Assembly: GCA_030148665.1 (NCBI GenBank)
Contig: JASBSZ010000035.1
Location: 1 to 35,084, forward strand
DNA: 35,084 nt
DNA from: Alphaproteobacteria bacterium
GTDB lineage: Bacteria; Pseudomonadota; Alphaproteobacteria; Rhodobacterales; Rhodobacteraceae
Direction of reading: 5' to 3'
The position numbers and the translations under genes were made by a program. The notes beneath the pieces were generated by a model that was not told where the DNA came from, ran no database searches, and saw only the letters and a list, made by a program, of their open reading frames with translations. Every line of letters starts with the position of its first letter. The first letter of the stretch is position 1. Of this stretch, positions 15,748 to 23,934 are shown piece by piece.

Positions 15748-17016
15748 ATGGAATTGCGACGGGTCGTCATCACCGGAATGGGCATGGTCACGCCGCTGGC
15801 CTGTGGGGTCGAGGAAAGCTGGCAACGCCTGCTGGCGGGGCAGTCGGGAATCGGAGGGATCACCCGGTTCGACGCCAGCCATCTGGCAACCGATTATGCC
15901 GGCGAAATCCCGCTGGGTGACGGCAGCGACGGGACATTCAACCCCGATGACTGGATGGCGCCCAAGGAGCGTCGCAAGGTTGACGATTTCATCCTGTATG
16001 CGATGGCGGCGGCCGAACAGGCGGTGGTTGATGCCGGCTGGACGCCCGAGGACGACGAGGACCGGCTGCGCACCGGCGTGATGATTGGCTCGGGTATCGG
16101 GGGGCTGGGGACGATCTCGCAAACCGCGCTGACGCTGCGCGACCGTGGTCCGCGCCGGGTATCGCCATTTTTCATTCCCGGCGCACTGATCAACCTGGCG
16201 TCGGGGCAGGTGAGCATCCGTTACGGTTTCAAGGGGCCGAACCATTCCGTGGTGACGGCCTGTTCGACCGGCGCGCACGCCATCGGCGATGCCGGGCGCC
16301 TGATCGCCCTGGGTGACGCCGACGTCATGCTGGCCGGCGGGGCCGAGGCCCCGATCTGTGAGATCGGCATTGCCGGTTTCAACGCCTGCAAGGCGTTGTC
16401 CACCAGCCGCAAGAACGCACCCGAGACGGCCTCGCGGCCCTGGGACAGGGATCGCGACGGTTTCGTCATGGGCGAGGGTGCCGGGGTCGTGGTACTGGAG
16501 GAATACGAACACGCCGTTGCCCGTGGCGCCCGGATCTATGCCGAGCTGCTGGGCTATGGCCTGTCGGGGGACGCCTATCACATCACCGCACCTGCGCCCG
16601 ATGGCGATGGCGGCCTGCGGGCGATGAAGGCGGCGCTGGCGCGTGCGGGGATCAATCCCGGCCAGCTGGATTACATCAATGCCCACGGCACATCGACCAT
16701 GGCCGACGTGATCGAACTGGCGGCTGTCGAGCGCCTGCTGGGGGATGCGGCCGGCCGGGCAACCATGTCTTCCACCAAATCCTCGACCGGCCATCTGCTG
16801 GGCGCGGCGGGCGCGATCGAGGCGATCTTTTCGATTCTGGCGATTCGTGACCAGGTGGCGCCGCCCACCCTGAACCTGGACAATCCGGCTGCGCAGACGC
16901 CGGTCGATCTGGCGCCGAAAGAGGCCGTGAAACGCAAGATCGACTTTGCCCTGTCAAATTCGTTCGGGTTCGGGGGGACGAATGCCTCGATCCTGTTCGG
17001 TCGGCCGGATCGCTGA
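15748..17016 (+). CDS. fabF: beta-ketoacyl-ACP synthase II
   Basis: Condenses malonyl-ACP with acyl-ACP in fatty-acid elongation. The 422-residue protein starts MELRRVVITGMGMVTPL (AAGAGG at 15734-15739 supports this ATG over the longer open frame). It carries the KAS II catalytic triad: Cys172 in TACSTGAH, His313 in NAHGTS and His349 in KSSTGH. The glycine-rich end SNSFGFGGTN is present. It sits between acpP and mltG, the common fab cluster order, with mltG six bases downstream. Confidence 0.97.
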   Translation: MELRRVVITGMGMVTPLACGVEESWQRLLAGQSGIGGITRFDASHLATDYAGEIPLGDGSDGTFNPDDWMAPKERRKVDDFILYAMAAAEQAVVDAGWTPEDDEDRLRTGVMIGSGIGGLGTISQTALTLRDRGPRRVSPFFIPGALINLASGQVSIRYGFKGPNHSVVTACSTGAHAIGDAGRLIALGDADVMLAGGAEAPICEIGIAGFNACKALSTSRKNAPETASRPWDRDRDGFVMGEGAGVVVLEEYEHAVARGARIYAELLGYGLSGDAYHITAPAPDGDGGLRAMKAALARAGINPGQLDYINAHGTSTMADVIELAAVERLLGDAAGRATMSSTKSSTGHLLGAAGAIEAIFSILAIRDQVAPPTLNLDNPAAQTPVDLAPKEAVKRKIDFALSNSFGFGGTNASILFGRPDR

Positions 17017-17022
17017 GGCGGC

Positions 17023-18057
17023 ATGTTCAGGCATGTTGCATCAAATGCGATTACGCTGCTGATCGTTGTGCTGGCCCTGATCGGGGGTATCCTTGCCTGG
17101 GGCAGCGCACAGATGGACAAGCCCGGCGATTTTGCCGAGGACGTCGTGTTCGAGGTCAAGCCGGGAGACCGCCTGAAGGCGGTTTCCGAGCGCCTGCTGG
17201 AGCGCAAGCTGATCTCGAACGGGGTGATCTTTCGCATCGCGGCGCGCTCGGGCGGCGAGGACAAGCGCCTGAAATACGGCGAGTACAAGCTGCCCGCCTA
17301 TTCCTCGATGCGCCAGATCCTGGATATCCTGACCAGTGGCAAGGCGCTGACCTATCAGGTGACGATTCCCGAGGGGCTGACATCGTTCCAGGTGGTGGCG
17401 CTGTTGATGGACGAGCCGCTTTTGACCGGGGATATCAAGGAGATACCGCCCGAGGGTTCGCTGGCGCCGAATACCTATGCGATCTCGAAGGGCGACAGCC
17501 GCGCCGATCTGATCAGGCGCATGACCATGGCCCAGCACAAGATCATAACCGATGCCTGGGGTGCCCGGGCGCCGGATCTGCCGTTGAAAACGCCGGATGA
17601 GGCGCTGACGCTGGCCTCGATCATCGAAAAGGAAACCGCCAAGCCCGAGGAACGCCCGATCGTGGCCTCGGTCTTTATCAACCGGCTTCGCCTGGGGATG
17701 CGGCTGCAGACCGACCCTTCGGTCATCTATGGCCTGACCAAGGGCAAGGGTGTGCTGGGACGCGGCCTGCGCCAGAGCGAGCTGCGCAAGCGCACGCCTT
17801 ATAACACCTATCTGATCAAGGGTCTGCCGCCGACCCCCATCGCCAACCCCGGCAAGGCATCGATCGAGGCCGCGCTGAACCCGGCCGACACCGATTACCT
17901 GTTCTTCGTTGCCGACGGCACGGGGGGGCACGTGTTTTCCAGGACCATTGATGAACATGTGAAAAACGTGCGCAAATGGCGTCGGATCGAGGCGCGTCGC
18001 CGGGCCGAGGAACGCAAGAAGAAGCTGTCTGCGAAAAAGCACAAGAAACAACCGTAA
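17023..18057 (+). CDS. mltG: endolytic murein transglycosylase MltG
   Basis: Inner-membrane lytic transglycosylase that cleaves nascent glycan strands and sets peptidoglycan chain ends. The 344-residue product has one N-terminal membrane anchor (about residues 8-27) and a LysM-like segment. The YceG-family catalytic block includes TLASIIEKETAKPEER with the catalytic Glu at 202. Further conserved segments are FINRLRLGMRLQTDPSVIYG and PTPIANPGKASIEAALNP. The C-terminus is very basic (Lys/Arg/Glu-rich). It is coupled to fabF by a 6 base gap with GAGG as ribosome site. It directly borders the GTA cluster. Confidence 0.96.
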   Translation: MFRHVASNAITLLIVVLALIGGILAWGSAQMDKPGDFAEDVVFEVKPGDRLKAVSERLLERKLISNGVIFRIAARSGGEDKRLKYGEYKLPAYSSMRQILDILTSGKALTYQVTIPEGLTSFQVVALLMDEPLLTGDIKEIPPEGSLAPNTYAISKGDSRADLIRRMTMAQHKIITDAWGARAPDLPLKTPDEALTLASIIEKETAKPEERPIVASVFINRLRLGMRLQTDPSVIYGLTKGKGVLGRGLRQSELRKRTPYNTYLIKGLPPTPIANPGKASIEAALNPADTDYLFFVADGTGGHVFSRTIDEHVKNVRKWRRIEARRRAEERKKKLSAKKHKKQP

Positions 18058-18066
18058 AGAAAGTTC

Positions 18067-18098
18067 TTGACTTATCGAACTCTCTAAGGTATAAGTCA
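18067..18098 (+). promoter_or_regulatory. predicted GTA cluster promoter overlain by a dyad
   Basis: TTGACT (18067-18072) and TATAAG (18090-18095) with an ideal 17 base spacer, 92 bases before g1. A perfect 8 bp inverted repeat TGACTTAT-N15-ATAAGTCA (18068-18075, 18091-18098) covers both hexamers. A protein bound to the dyad would sit directly on the polymerase site. GTA clusters are known to be controlled by the phage-derived activator GafA and by CtrA; which factor acts here is not shown by the sequence. Confidence 0.65.
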
Positions 18099-18120
18099 TG
18101 ACAAGCTGGAAGAAATGGGC

Positions 18121-18157
18121 AAGCGGTACGGCACAGGTCGGGCCGCTTTTCGTTTTT
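18121..18157 (+). terminator. attenuator-like hairpin in the GTA leader
   Basis: AAGCGG / CCGCTT (18121-18126, 18143-18148) with a 16 base loop, followed by TTCGTTTTTC. It lies between the predicted transcription start (about 18102) and g1 at 18191. A six-pair stem is weak, so this could be a leaky terminator or attenuator, or chance. Confidence 0.35.
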
Positions 18158-18190
18158 CTCGTGCAGAGCATGAGCAAGGCCTGAGTACAT

Positions 18191-18535
18191 ATGACATCAC
18201 AGCAACCCGGTGGGGACAGCCGGGCCGAGGAAATCCTCGGTCGGGCAAGGCGGCATCATGCCGAAATCGGCGCTGCCCTCGAGGCGGCGCTGAAGCGAAT
18301 CAAGACGGATGAGGACGGCGATCTGCGGGCATTTTCCGCAACCGTACAGGCGTATTGGAAATCATTGCAGACCGTATTGGAACGGGAGATCGAGCTTGAA
18401 AAACGCGCGATTGAGCAAGGGGGAAAACTGCGCGCCGGGGCGCTTGACCTTGACGCGGCGCGCGCTGAGGTCGGGCGCAGGCTGGCTTGCCTCAAGGCCG
18501 CCAGAGGAGATCGAGGAATTTCTGACGGGTCTTGA
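18191..18535 (+). CDS. GTA g1: small terminase-like protein (TerS)
   Basis: First gene of the RcGTA-type cluster. In Rhodobacter capsulatus the g1 product is the small terminase subunit needed for packaging. This 114-residue protein is largely helical and charged, with heptad-like stretches at about residues 13-40 and 55-85 fitting an oligomeric coiled-coil. It lacks an obvious DNA-binding motif, consistent with non-specific packaging. The start at 18191 gives the expected family length. The end overlaps the terminase gene in another frame. The assignment rests on position and size as much as on sequence. Confidence 0.8.
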   Translation: MTSQQPGGDSRAEEILGRARRHHAEIGAALEAALKRIKTDEDGDLRAFSATVQAYWKSLQTVLEREIELEKRAIEQGGKLRAGALDLDAARAEVGRRLACLKAARGDRGISDGS

Positions 18536-19808
18536 CCGCAACGCGTTGGCGGCGCTGCCCTATCTGTTCGAGTTCTGGGCGATGGACCACCAGCTGCCGC
18601 CCGAGGGCGACTGGAAGACATGGGTCGTCATGGGCGGGCGCGGGGCCGGCAAGACGCGCGCCGGGGCCGAATGGGTGCGCGCGCAGGTCGAAGGCGCGCG
18701 TCCCGCTGACCGCGGCGTGGCGCGGCGTGTGGCCCTGGTGGGTGAGACGATCGAGCAGGTGCGCGAGGTGATGGTCTTTGGCGACAGCGGCATCATGGCC
18801 TGTTCGCCGCCCGACCGGCGCCCGAAATGGGAGGCAACCCGCAAGCGCCTGGTGTGGGAAAACGGCGCCATCGCGCAGCTGTTTTCGGCGCATGAGCCCG
18901 ATGCCCTGCGCGGCCCGCAATTCGATGCGGCCTGGGTGGACGAGCTGGCGAAATGGAAAAAGGCGCGCGCCGCCTGGGACATGCTGCAATTCGCGCTGCG
19001 GCTGGGCGACAACCCCCGGCAGGTGGTGACGACAACGCCCCAGAATGTGGCCGTGCTGCGTGAGATCCTGAATGCCGACAGCACGGTTGTGACCAGCGCC
19101 CCGACCGAGGCCAACCGGGCCTTTCTGGCCGAAAGCTTTCTGGCCGAGGTCACGGCGAAATATGGCGGCACGCGGCTGGGCCGGCAAGAGCTGGACGGCG
19201 TGTTGCTGGACGAGGCCGAGGGGGCGCTGTGGCCGCCCGCGATGATCGAGGGCGCGCGCATCGCCGAGGCCCCGGCGCTGGATCGCGTGGTGGTGGCGGT
19301 GGATCCGCCGGTCAGCGGCGGGGCGAGGTCGGACGAATGCGGGATCATCGTGGCGGGGGTGGTATCAAAGGGCGCGCCCGGCGAGTGGCGGGCGGTCGTG
19401 CTGGAAGATGCCAGCCTGGGCAGCGCCAGCCCGCAGGCCTGGGCGGAACGCGCCGTGCAGGCGTTTCACGACCACCGCGCCGAGCGGGTGATCGCCGAGG
19501 TCAACCAGGGCGGCGATCTGGTCGAGGCGGTAATCCGGCAGGTGGACCCGCTGGTGCCCTATCGCGCCGTGCGCGCCAGCCGGGGCAAGGTGGCCCGGGC
19601 CGAGCCGGTGGCGGCGCTTTATGAACAGGGGCGGGTGAAGCATCTGCGCGGGCTGGCGCTGCTTGAGGAGCAGATGGCGCTGATGACGGCGCAGGGCTTT
19701 GCCGGCCGCGGCAGCCCGGACCGCGTGGATGCGCTGGTCTGGGCGCTGCATGACCTGATGATCCTGCCCGCGGCACGCTGGCGGGCGCCGCGGCTGCGGG
19801 GGTTGTAG
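18450..19808 (+). CDS. GTA g2: large terminase (TerL), start uncertain
   Basis: Motor ATPase and nuclease that fills GTA heads with host DNA. Walker A GGRGAGKT lies in WVVMGGRGAGKTRAGAEW, and Walker B with the catalytic Glu is AAWVDELAKW. The C-terminal RNase H-like nuclease shows acidic positions in VVAVDPPVSGG, EVNQGG and DRVDALVWALHDL. Family homology starts at WLASRPPEEIEEFL (about 18483), but no ATG precedes it closely. The only upstream ATG (18309) is far inside g1 and would add 58 non-homologous residues. I place the start at a TTG (18450; 18444 also possible), nested in the end of g1. The stop is secure. About 450 residues, normal for GTA TerL. Confidence 0.9.
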   Translation: MTRRALRSGAGWLASRPPEEIEEFLTGLDRNALAALPYLFEFWAMDHQLPPEGDWKTWVVMGGRGAGKTRAGAEWVRAQVEGARPADRGVARRVALVGETIEQVREVMVFGDSGIMACSPPDRRPKWEATRKRLVWENGAIAQLFSAHEPDALRGPQFDAAWVDELAKWKKARAAWDMLQFALRLGDNPRQVVTTTPQNVAVLREILNADSTVVTSAPTEANRAFLAESFLAEVTAKYGGTRLGRQELDGVLLDEAEGALWPPAMIEGARIAEAPALDRVVVAVDPPVSGGARSDECGIIVAGVVSKGAPGEWRAVVLEDASLGSASPQAWAERAVQAFHDHRAERVIAEVNQGGDLVEAVIRQVDPLVPYRAVRASRGKVARAEPVAALYEQGRVKHLRGLALLEEQMALMTAQGFAGRGSPDRVDALVWALHDLMILPAARWRAPRLRGL

Positions 19809-19849
19809 GGCGAAGGGGCCGGCGAAGGTCGGCTGCCGGGGCAGGGTAG

Positions 19850-19912
19850 GCGGCCGCCCGGGTGGGCGGGCGCATGCCCGGGACGCGAGCGCCCCGGGCG
19901 AGGGGATACGGC
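19850..19912. repeat. GC-rich palindromic element between g2 and g3
   Basis: Begins with GCGGCCGCCCGGGTGGGCG (19850-19868), then GGGCGGGCGCATGCC (19864-19878) and a GAGCGCCCCGGGCGAGGGG end. Both named pieces recur exactly at 28547-28565 and 28589-28603 after g14. Strong hairpins can form (CGCCCGGG/CCCGGGCG). Likely one copy of a dispersed element in the 164 base gap before the portal gene. Confidence 0.6.
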
Positions 19913-19972
19913 AGACGCAACCCCTTGGAATATTACAAGGCGGGGCATTCCCGCAGGAACACGGAGCATTTC

Positions 19973-21145
19973 ATGGCATGGAATTTTCTTTCACGCCGCG
20001 CGCCAGCGGCCAAGGCGGCGGCGCCGGCACGTGCGCCGGTGATTGCCTTTCACGGCAGCGGGCGGGTGGCCTGGTCGGGGCGTGACACGGTTTCGCTGAT
20101 GCGCAACGGTTTTGCCGGCAATCCGGTCGGCTTTCGCTGTGTGCGCCTGATCGCCGAGGCCGCCGCCGCGCTGCCCCTGCTGTTTCTCGACGGCCCCACG
20201 CGGCTGGAGACACACCCGCTGCGCAGCCTTGTGGAACGCCCGAATCCGGCGCAGGGGCGGGCCGAGTTTCTTGAGGCCGTCTTTGGCCAGTTCCTGCTGA
20301 CCGGCGACGCCTATATCGAGGCCGTGGGCGAGGGTGATGGCGGCCTGCCGGCCGAGCTGCATGTGCTGCGCAGCGACCGGATGCGGGTGATCCCCGGAAC
20401 GGATGGCTGGCCGGTGGGTTATGAATATCGCATCGGCGGGCGCAAGCTGCGTTTCGATGGCGCAGGCGGTGCGGCGGCGATCTGCCATATCCGCGCCTTT
20501 GATCCCCTGGACGACCATTACGGCATGAGCCCGATGCAGGCGGCGGCCGCGGCGCTGGACGTGCATAACGCGGCCTCGCGCTGGTCCAAGGCGCTGCTGG
20601 ACAACGCGGCGCGCCCCTCGGGGGCCATCGTCTATCGTGGCGTGGACGGGCAGGGCCAGCTGGGCGAGGACCAGTATCGCCGCCTGCTCGACGAGATGGA
20701 GGCCTATCACCAGGGCGCGGCCAATGCGGGGCGCCCGATGCTGCTGGAGGGCGGGCTGGACTGGAAGCCAATGGGCTTCAGCCCGTCGGACATGGAATTC
20801 CAGAAAACCCGCGAGGCGGCGGCCCGCGATATCGCGCTGGCCTTTGGCGTGCCGCCGATGCTGCTGGGCCTGCCGGGGGACGCGACCTATGCCAATTATG
20901 CCGAGGCGCATCGGGCGTTCTATCGCCTGACGGTGCTGCCGCTGGCGGGCCGCGTTCTGGGCCGGCTGTCGGCCTGGCTGGGGGAATTTTCGGGCGGGGG
21001 CATCACGCTGTCGCCCGATCTCGACCTGATCCCGGCACTGTCGGCCGAGCGCGAGGCGCGTTGGCAGAGGGTCAACGAGGCGACTTTTCTGAGCGACGCA
21101 GAGAAACGCGCGCTCCTGGGCCTGCCGGAGCGCGACGATGACTGA
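19973..21145 (+). CDS. GTA g3: portal protein
   Basis: HK97-type phage portal (PF04860-like) forming the dodecameric channel at the head vertex. The 390-residue product starts MAWNFLSRR with ACGGAG six bases upstream; 37 earlier open codons run through the repeat element and are not coding. Portal landmarks include GNPVGFRCVRLIAEAAAALPL, the VERPNP segment, LTGDAYIE, DPLDDHYGMSPMQAA and FGVPPMLLGLPGDATYANYAEA. The C-terminal crown (about 345-390) is charged. It overlaps g3.5 by 8 bases. Length matches the RcGTA portal. Confidence 0.95.
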   Translation: MAWNFLSRRAPAAKAAAPARAPVIAFHGSGRVAWSGRDTVSLMRNGFAGNPVGFRCVRLIAEAAAALPLLFLDGPTRLETHPLRSLVERPNPAQGRAEFLEAVFGQFLLTGDAYIEAVGEGDGGLPAELHVLRSDRMRVIPGTDGWPVGYEYRIGGRKLRFDGAGGAAAICHIRAFDPLDDHYGMSPMQAAAAALDVHNAASRWSKALLDNAARPSGAIVYRGVDGQGQLGEDQYRRLLDEMEAYHQGAANAGRPMLLEGGLDWKPMGFSPSDMEFQKTREAAARDIALAFGVPPMLLGLPGDATYANYAEAHRAFYRLTVLPLAGRVLGRLSAWLGEFSGGGITLSPDLDLIPALSAEREARWQRVNEATFLSDAEKRALLGLPERDDD

Positions 21146-21380
21146 GCGCCGGCGCAGCGGCTCGCGCTTTCTGTATGAGCCCTTTGACGTGGCCGCCGCC
21201 CGGATCGACGCCCATGAACGGCTGATCGATGAACGCTGGGCCGGGCTGGAGCGGCGCCTGCAATCGATCGAGGCGATGCTGGAACGGCTGGAACGCAGGC
21301 TGTGGCTGGCGGTTTACGGGGTGGTCGGATTTGCCCTTTCACAGGGGTTTCTGGCGCTGATCGGAACACCGGTAAGATAA
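21138..21380 (+). CDS. GTA g3.5: small head-formation-associated protein
   Basis: Eighty-residue product matching in position and layout the gene between portal and protease in RcGTA (rcc01685 family, annotated as GTA head formation protein). The N-terminal half is charged. Residues 25-56 look like a coiled coil (ERLIDERWAGLERRLQSIE). The C-terminus holds one transmembrane-like segment (LWLAVYGVVGFALSQGFLALIG). A membrane anchor in a head gene is unexpected and its molecular role is unknown to me. It overlaps g3 by 8 bases; g4 starts 11 bases later. Confidence 0.82.
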   Translation: MTERRRSGSRFLYEPFDVAAARIDAHERLIDERWAGLERRLQSIEAMLERLERRLWLAVYGVVGFALSQGFLALIGTPVR

Positions 21381-21391
21381 GGAAAATCAAT

Positions 21392-22000
21392 ATGATGGAA
21401 AGCGTTTCTGCGGCAGGACTCGAGGTCAAGTTCTGCCGCCTTGATGCGGGGATCACGCTGGATGATGACGGTGTGATCACAGGATATGCCTCGGTCTTTG
21501 ATCTGCCGGATCAGGGGGGCGATATCGTGTGCAGGGGGGCCTATGCAGCCTGCCTCAAACGGATGGCCGAACAGGGCCGCCGCGTGCGCATGTTGTGGCA
21601 GCACGACCCGGCCCAGCCCATCGGCGTGTGGGAGGAAATCCGCGAGGATGCGCGCGGCCTGTTCGTGCGCGGGCGTTTCCTGAGCGATGTGGCCAAGGGG
21701 GCCGAGGCGCTGGCATTGGTGCGTGCGGGGGCCATTGACGGGCTGTCGATCGGCTATCGCACCATCAGGGCGGTCAGGAACAGCAAGGGCCAGAGGCTGT
21801 TGCAGGAACTGGAGCTGTGGGAGGTCTCGCTTGTGACCTTTCCCATGCTGCCGGAGGCGCGCATCGCGCAGGCGACCGGGAAACCGGGCGCGGCCAAGGA
21901 TGTTGCGCGAGAACTGGTCGCGGCGCTGGCCGAGGCCGGAAACATGCTGGCGGCGTGTGGCCAGCAGATTCGTGAACCGAATACGGGAAAGCAGGAATGA
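21392..22000 (+). CDS. GTA g4: HK97-family prohead protease
   Basis: Maturation protease that trims the capsid scaffold region before DNA filling. The 202-residue protein starts MMESVSAAGLEVKF; AAGGA at 21379-21383 sets the start. It has the HK97 protease core GYASVFDLPDQGGDIV. The catalytic triad is inferred as His71 (LWQHDP), Ser119 (DGLSIGYRT) and Glu144 (LWEVSLVTFPM). The last about 35 residues are a helical tail. Its stop overlaps the capsid ATG by four bases. All expected residues are present, so the protease looks active. Confidence 0.94.
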   Translation: MMESVSAAGLEVKFCRLDAGITLDDDGVITGYASVFDLPDQGGDIVCRGAYAACLKRMAEQGRRVRMLWQHDPAQPIGVWEEIREDARGLFVRGRFLSDVAKGAEALALVRAGAIDGLSIGYRTIRAVRNSKGQRLLQELELWEVSLVTFPMLPEARIAQATGKPGAAKDVARELVAALAEAGNMLAACGQQIREPNTGKQE

Positions 22001-23178
22001 AGAAGGAAGAGGTTTCAGCCACCGCTGGCCCGGTGCGCGAGGTCAAGGCCGCGCTGTCCGGGTTTCTGGGTGATTTCAACAATTTTCAGGCCGATATCAA
22101 ATCGCGCCTTCAACAGCAGGAAGATCGATTGAAGATGATTGAACGCAAGAACATGATCGCCGCGCAACGCCCCGCACTGGCCACCGCGCAGGAAGCCCAT
22201 GTGCCCCACCGCAAGGCCTTTGCCGCCTATCTGCGCTCGGGCGAGGATGACGGGCTGCGCGGCCTGCCGGTCGAGGAAAAGGCCATGTCCACGGCCGTTG
22301 CCGCCGACGGGGGCTATCTGGTCGATCCCGTCACCGCCGATCGGGTGAAGGCGGTGCTGAACAGCACGGCCTCGATCCGGTCGATTGCCAATGTGGTGCA
22401 GATCGAGGCCACAGCCTATGACGTGCTGATCGACAGCACCGACCCCGGCGCGGGCTGGGCGGCGGAAACTGCTGCGACGGTCGAGACCGGCACGCCGACG
22501 CTGGAGCGCATCTCGATCCCGCTGCACGAGCTGAGCGCGCTGCCCAAGGTCAGCCAGCGCCTGCTGGACGACAGCGCCTTTGATGTCGAGGGCTGGCTGG
22601 CGGCGCGCATTGCCGACAAGTTTGCCCGCGCCGAGGCGGCGGCATTCGTCAGCGGCGACGGCATCGACAAGCCGACGGGTTTCCTCAACCATCCGATTGT
22701 TGACGACACGCTGTGGAGTTGGGGCAATCTGGGCTATGTGGCCACGGGTGCCGCGGGCGATTTCAACGCCACCAACCCCGTCGATGTGATCGTCGATCTG
22801 GTCTATGCGCTGGGGGCGCGCTATCGGGCCAATGCGACATTCGTGATGAACTCGAAAACCGCGGGCACCGTGCGCAAGATGAAGGATCTGGACGGACGTT
22901 TCCTGTGGTCGGACGGGCTGAGCGCGGGCCAGCCTGCGCGCCTGATGGGCTATCCGGTGCTGATCGCCGAGGACATGCCCGATATCGCGCTGGATGCCAC
23001 CGCGATTGCGTTTGGCGATTTCAACGCCGGCTATACCATCGCCGAGCGTCCCGATCTGCGCATCCTGCGTGACCCATTCAGCGCCAAGCCCAATGTGCTG
23101 TTCTATGCCACCAAGCGGGTGGGCGGCGATGTCAGCGATTTCGCCGCGATCAAGCTGCTGAAATTCGGCATCAGCTAA
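21997..23178 (+). CDS. GTA g5: major capsid protein (HK97 fold)
   Basis: Main shell protein of the GTA head. Of 393 residues, about the first 90 form a charged helical, coiled-coil-like delta/scaffold region (GDFNNFQADIKSRLQQQEDR) that the g4 protease should remove. The HK97 domain begins around KAMSTAVAADGGYLVDP and includes PKVSQRLLDDSAFDVEGWL, FVSGDGIDKPTGFLN and the end RVGGDVSDFAAIKLLKF. It starts at the ATGA overlap with g4. It is followed by a 159 base gap with strong hairpins, before g6. Full family length, no defects. Confidence 0.97.
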   Translation: MKKEEVSATAGPVREVKAALSGFLGDFNNFQADIKSRLQQQEDRLKMIERKNMIAAQRPALATAQEAHVPHRKAFAAYLRSGEDDGLRGLPVEEKAMSTAVAADGGYLVDPVTADRVKAVLNSTASIRSIANVVQIEATAYDVLIDSTDPGAGWAAETAATVETGTPTLERISIPLHELSALPKVSQRLLDDSAFDVEGWLAARIADKFARAEAAAFVSGDGIDKPTGFLNHPIVDDTLWSWGNLGYVATGAAGDFNATNPVDVIVDLVYALGARYRANATFVMNSKTAGTVRKMKDLDGRFLWSDGLSAGQPARLMGYPVLIAEDMPDIALDATAIAFGDFNAGYTIAERPDLRILRDPFSAKPNVLFYATKRVGGDVSDFAAIKLLKFGIS

Positions 23179-23207
23179 GGCCCGAAAGGCAAATGACAGG
23201 ATGGTCG

Positions 23208-23296
23208 CGCCCCGGCCCATATGGTCGGGGTGCGGCTGGCGCGCGCCCGTATCGTCCGGCTGCTTCCCTCTCTGCAAGAGCGGTGCGGGCGCGCGC
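23208..23296 (+). repeat. two strong hairpins after the capsid gene
   Basis: CGCGCCCCGGCC-catat-GGTCGGGGTGCG near 23208-23237 (12 pairs, two as G-U in RNA). A long-range perfect 11 bp inverted repeat GCGCGCGCCCG / CGGGCGCGCGC lies at 23239-23249 and 23286-23296. There is no T-run. Likely acts as an mRNA 3'-end stabiliser or partial terminator behind the most abundant structural message; this role is inference. Confidence 0.55.
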
Positions 23297-23337
23297 GTTG
23301 ATGTGGGCGATTGCCCGGCAACAACAGGAGATTGCAC

Positions 23338-23934
23338 ATGATGTTGGTTGAACTGGCAATGGTGCCGGCGGCGGCGTTGCCGGTGGCCGAGTTTTCGCGC
23401 CATCTGCACCTGGGAACCGGCTTTGCCGATGATGGCAGCCAGGATGCGGTGCTGGAATCCTATCTGCGCGCGGCGCTGGCGGCGATCGAGGCGCGTATCG
23501 GCAAGGCGTTGTTCCAGCGTGCCTTTTCCTGGCAGCTGACAGCCTGGCACAGCCCCGATGCGCAAGGTTTGCCGATTGCCCCGGTGCAGGCGATCACGGC
23601 GCTGAAGCTGGTGGATCGGGCCGGGGTCGCAACCGTGGTGGATCCGGCGCAATACTGGCTGGAAAAGGACAGCCAGCGCCCGCGCCTGGTGTCGGCGCGC
23701 GACAGCCTGCCGCCGGTGCCGGCGGGGGGCACGGCCGAGATCCTGTTCGAGGCCGGTTTCGGGCCTGCCTGGGGCGATATTCCGGTGGATCTGGCGCAGG
23801 CGGTGTTTCTGCTGGCGGCGCATTACTATGAAAACCGCCACGAGGCGGGGGCAAGGGAATCGCTGATGCCGTTCGGAGTTATGGCGCTGGTCGAGGCCTA
23901 TCGCAATGTGCGTCTGCTGGGGGCGGGCGCATGA
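23338..23934 (+). CDS. GTA g6: head-tail adaptor
   Basis: Connector below the portal (gp6/YqbG-like head-tail adaptor family; rcc01688 equivalent by position). The 198-residue protein starts MMLVELAMVPAAALP; AGGAG at 23326-23330 selects the ATG at 23338. It contains the mostly helical adaptor core DDGSQDAVLESYLRAALAAIEARIGKALFQR and ends in FLLAAHYYENRHEAG, a typical adaptor helix. It overlaps g7 by four bases (ATGA). Confidence 0.9.
   Translation: MMLVELAMVPAAALPVAEFSRHLHLGTGFADDGSQDAVLESYLRAALAAIEARIGKALFQRAFSWQLTAWHSPDAQGLPIAPVQAITALKLVDRAGVATVVDPAQYWLEKDSQRPRLVSARDSLPPVPAGGTAEILFEAGFGPAWGDIPVDLAQAVFLLAAHYYENRHEAGARESLMPFGVMALVEAYRNVRLLGAGA

Noticed and set aside
18098..18184. 28-codon frame with a membrane-like centre in the GTA leader
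   Set aside because: Its ATG lies on the edge of the predicted -10 element, upstream of the expected transcription start, and it lacks a ribosome site. Could be reconsidered if transcripts from mltG read through.
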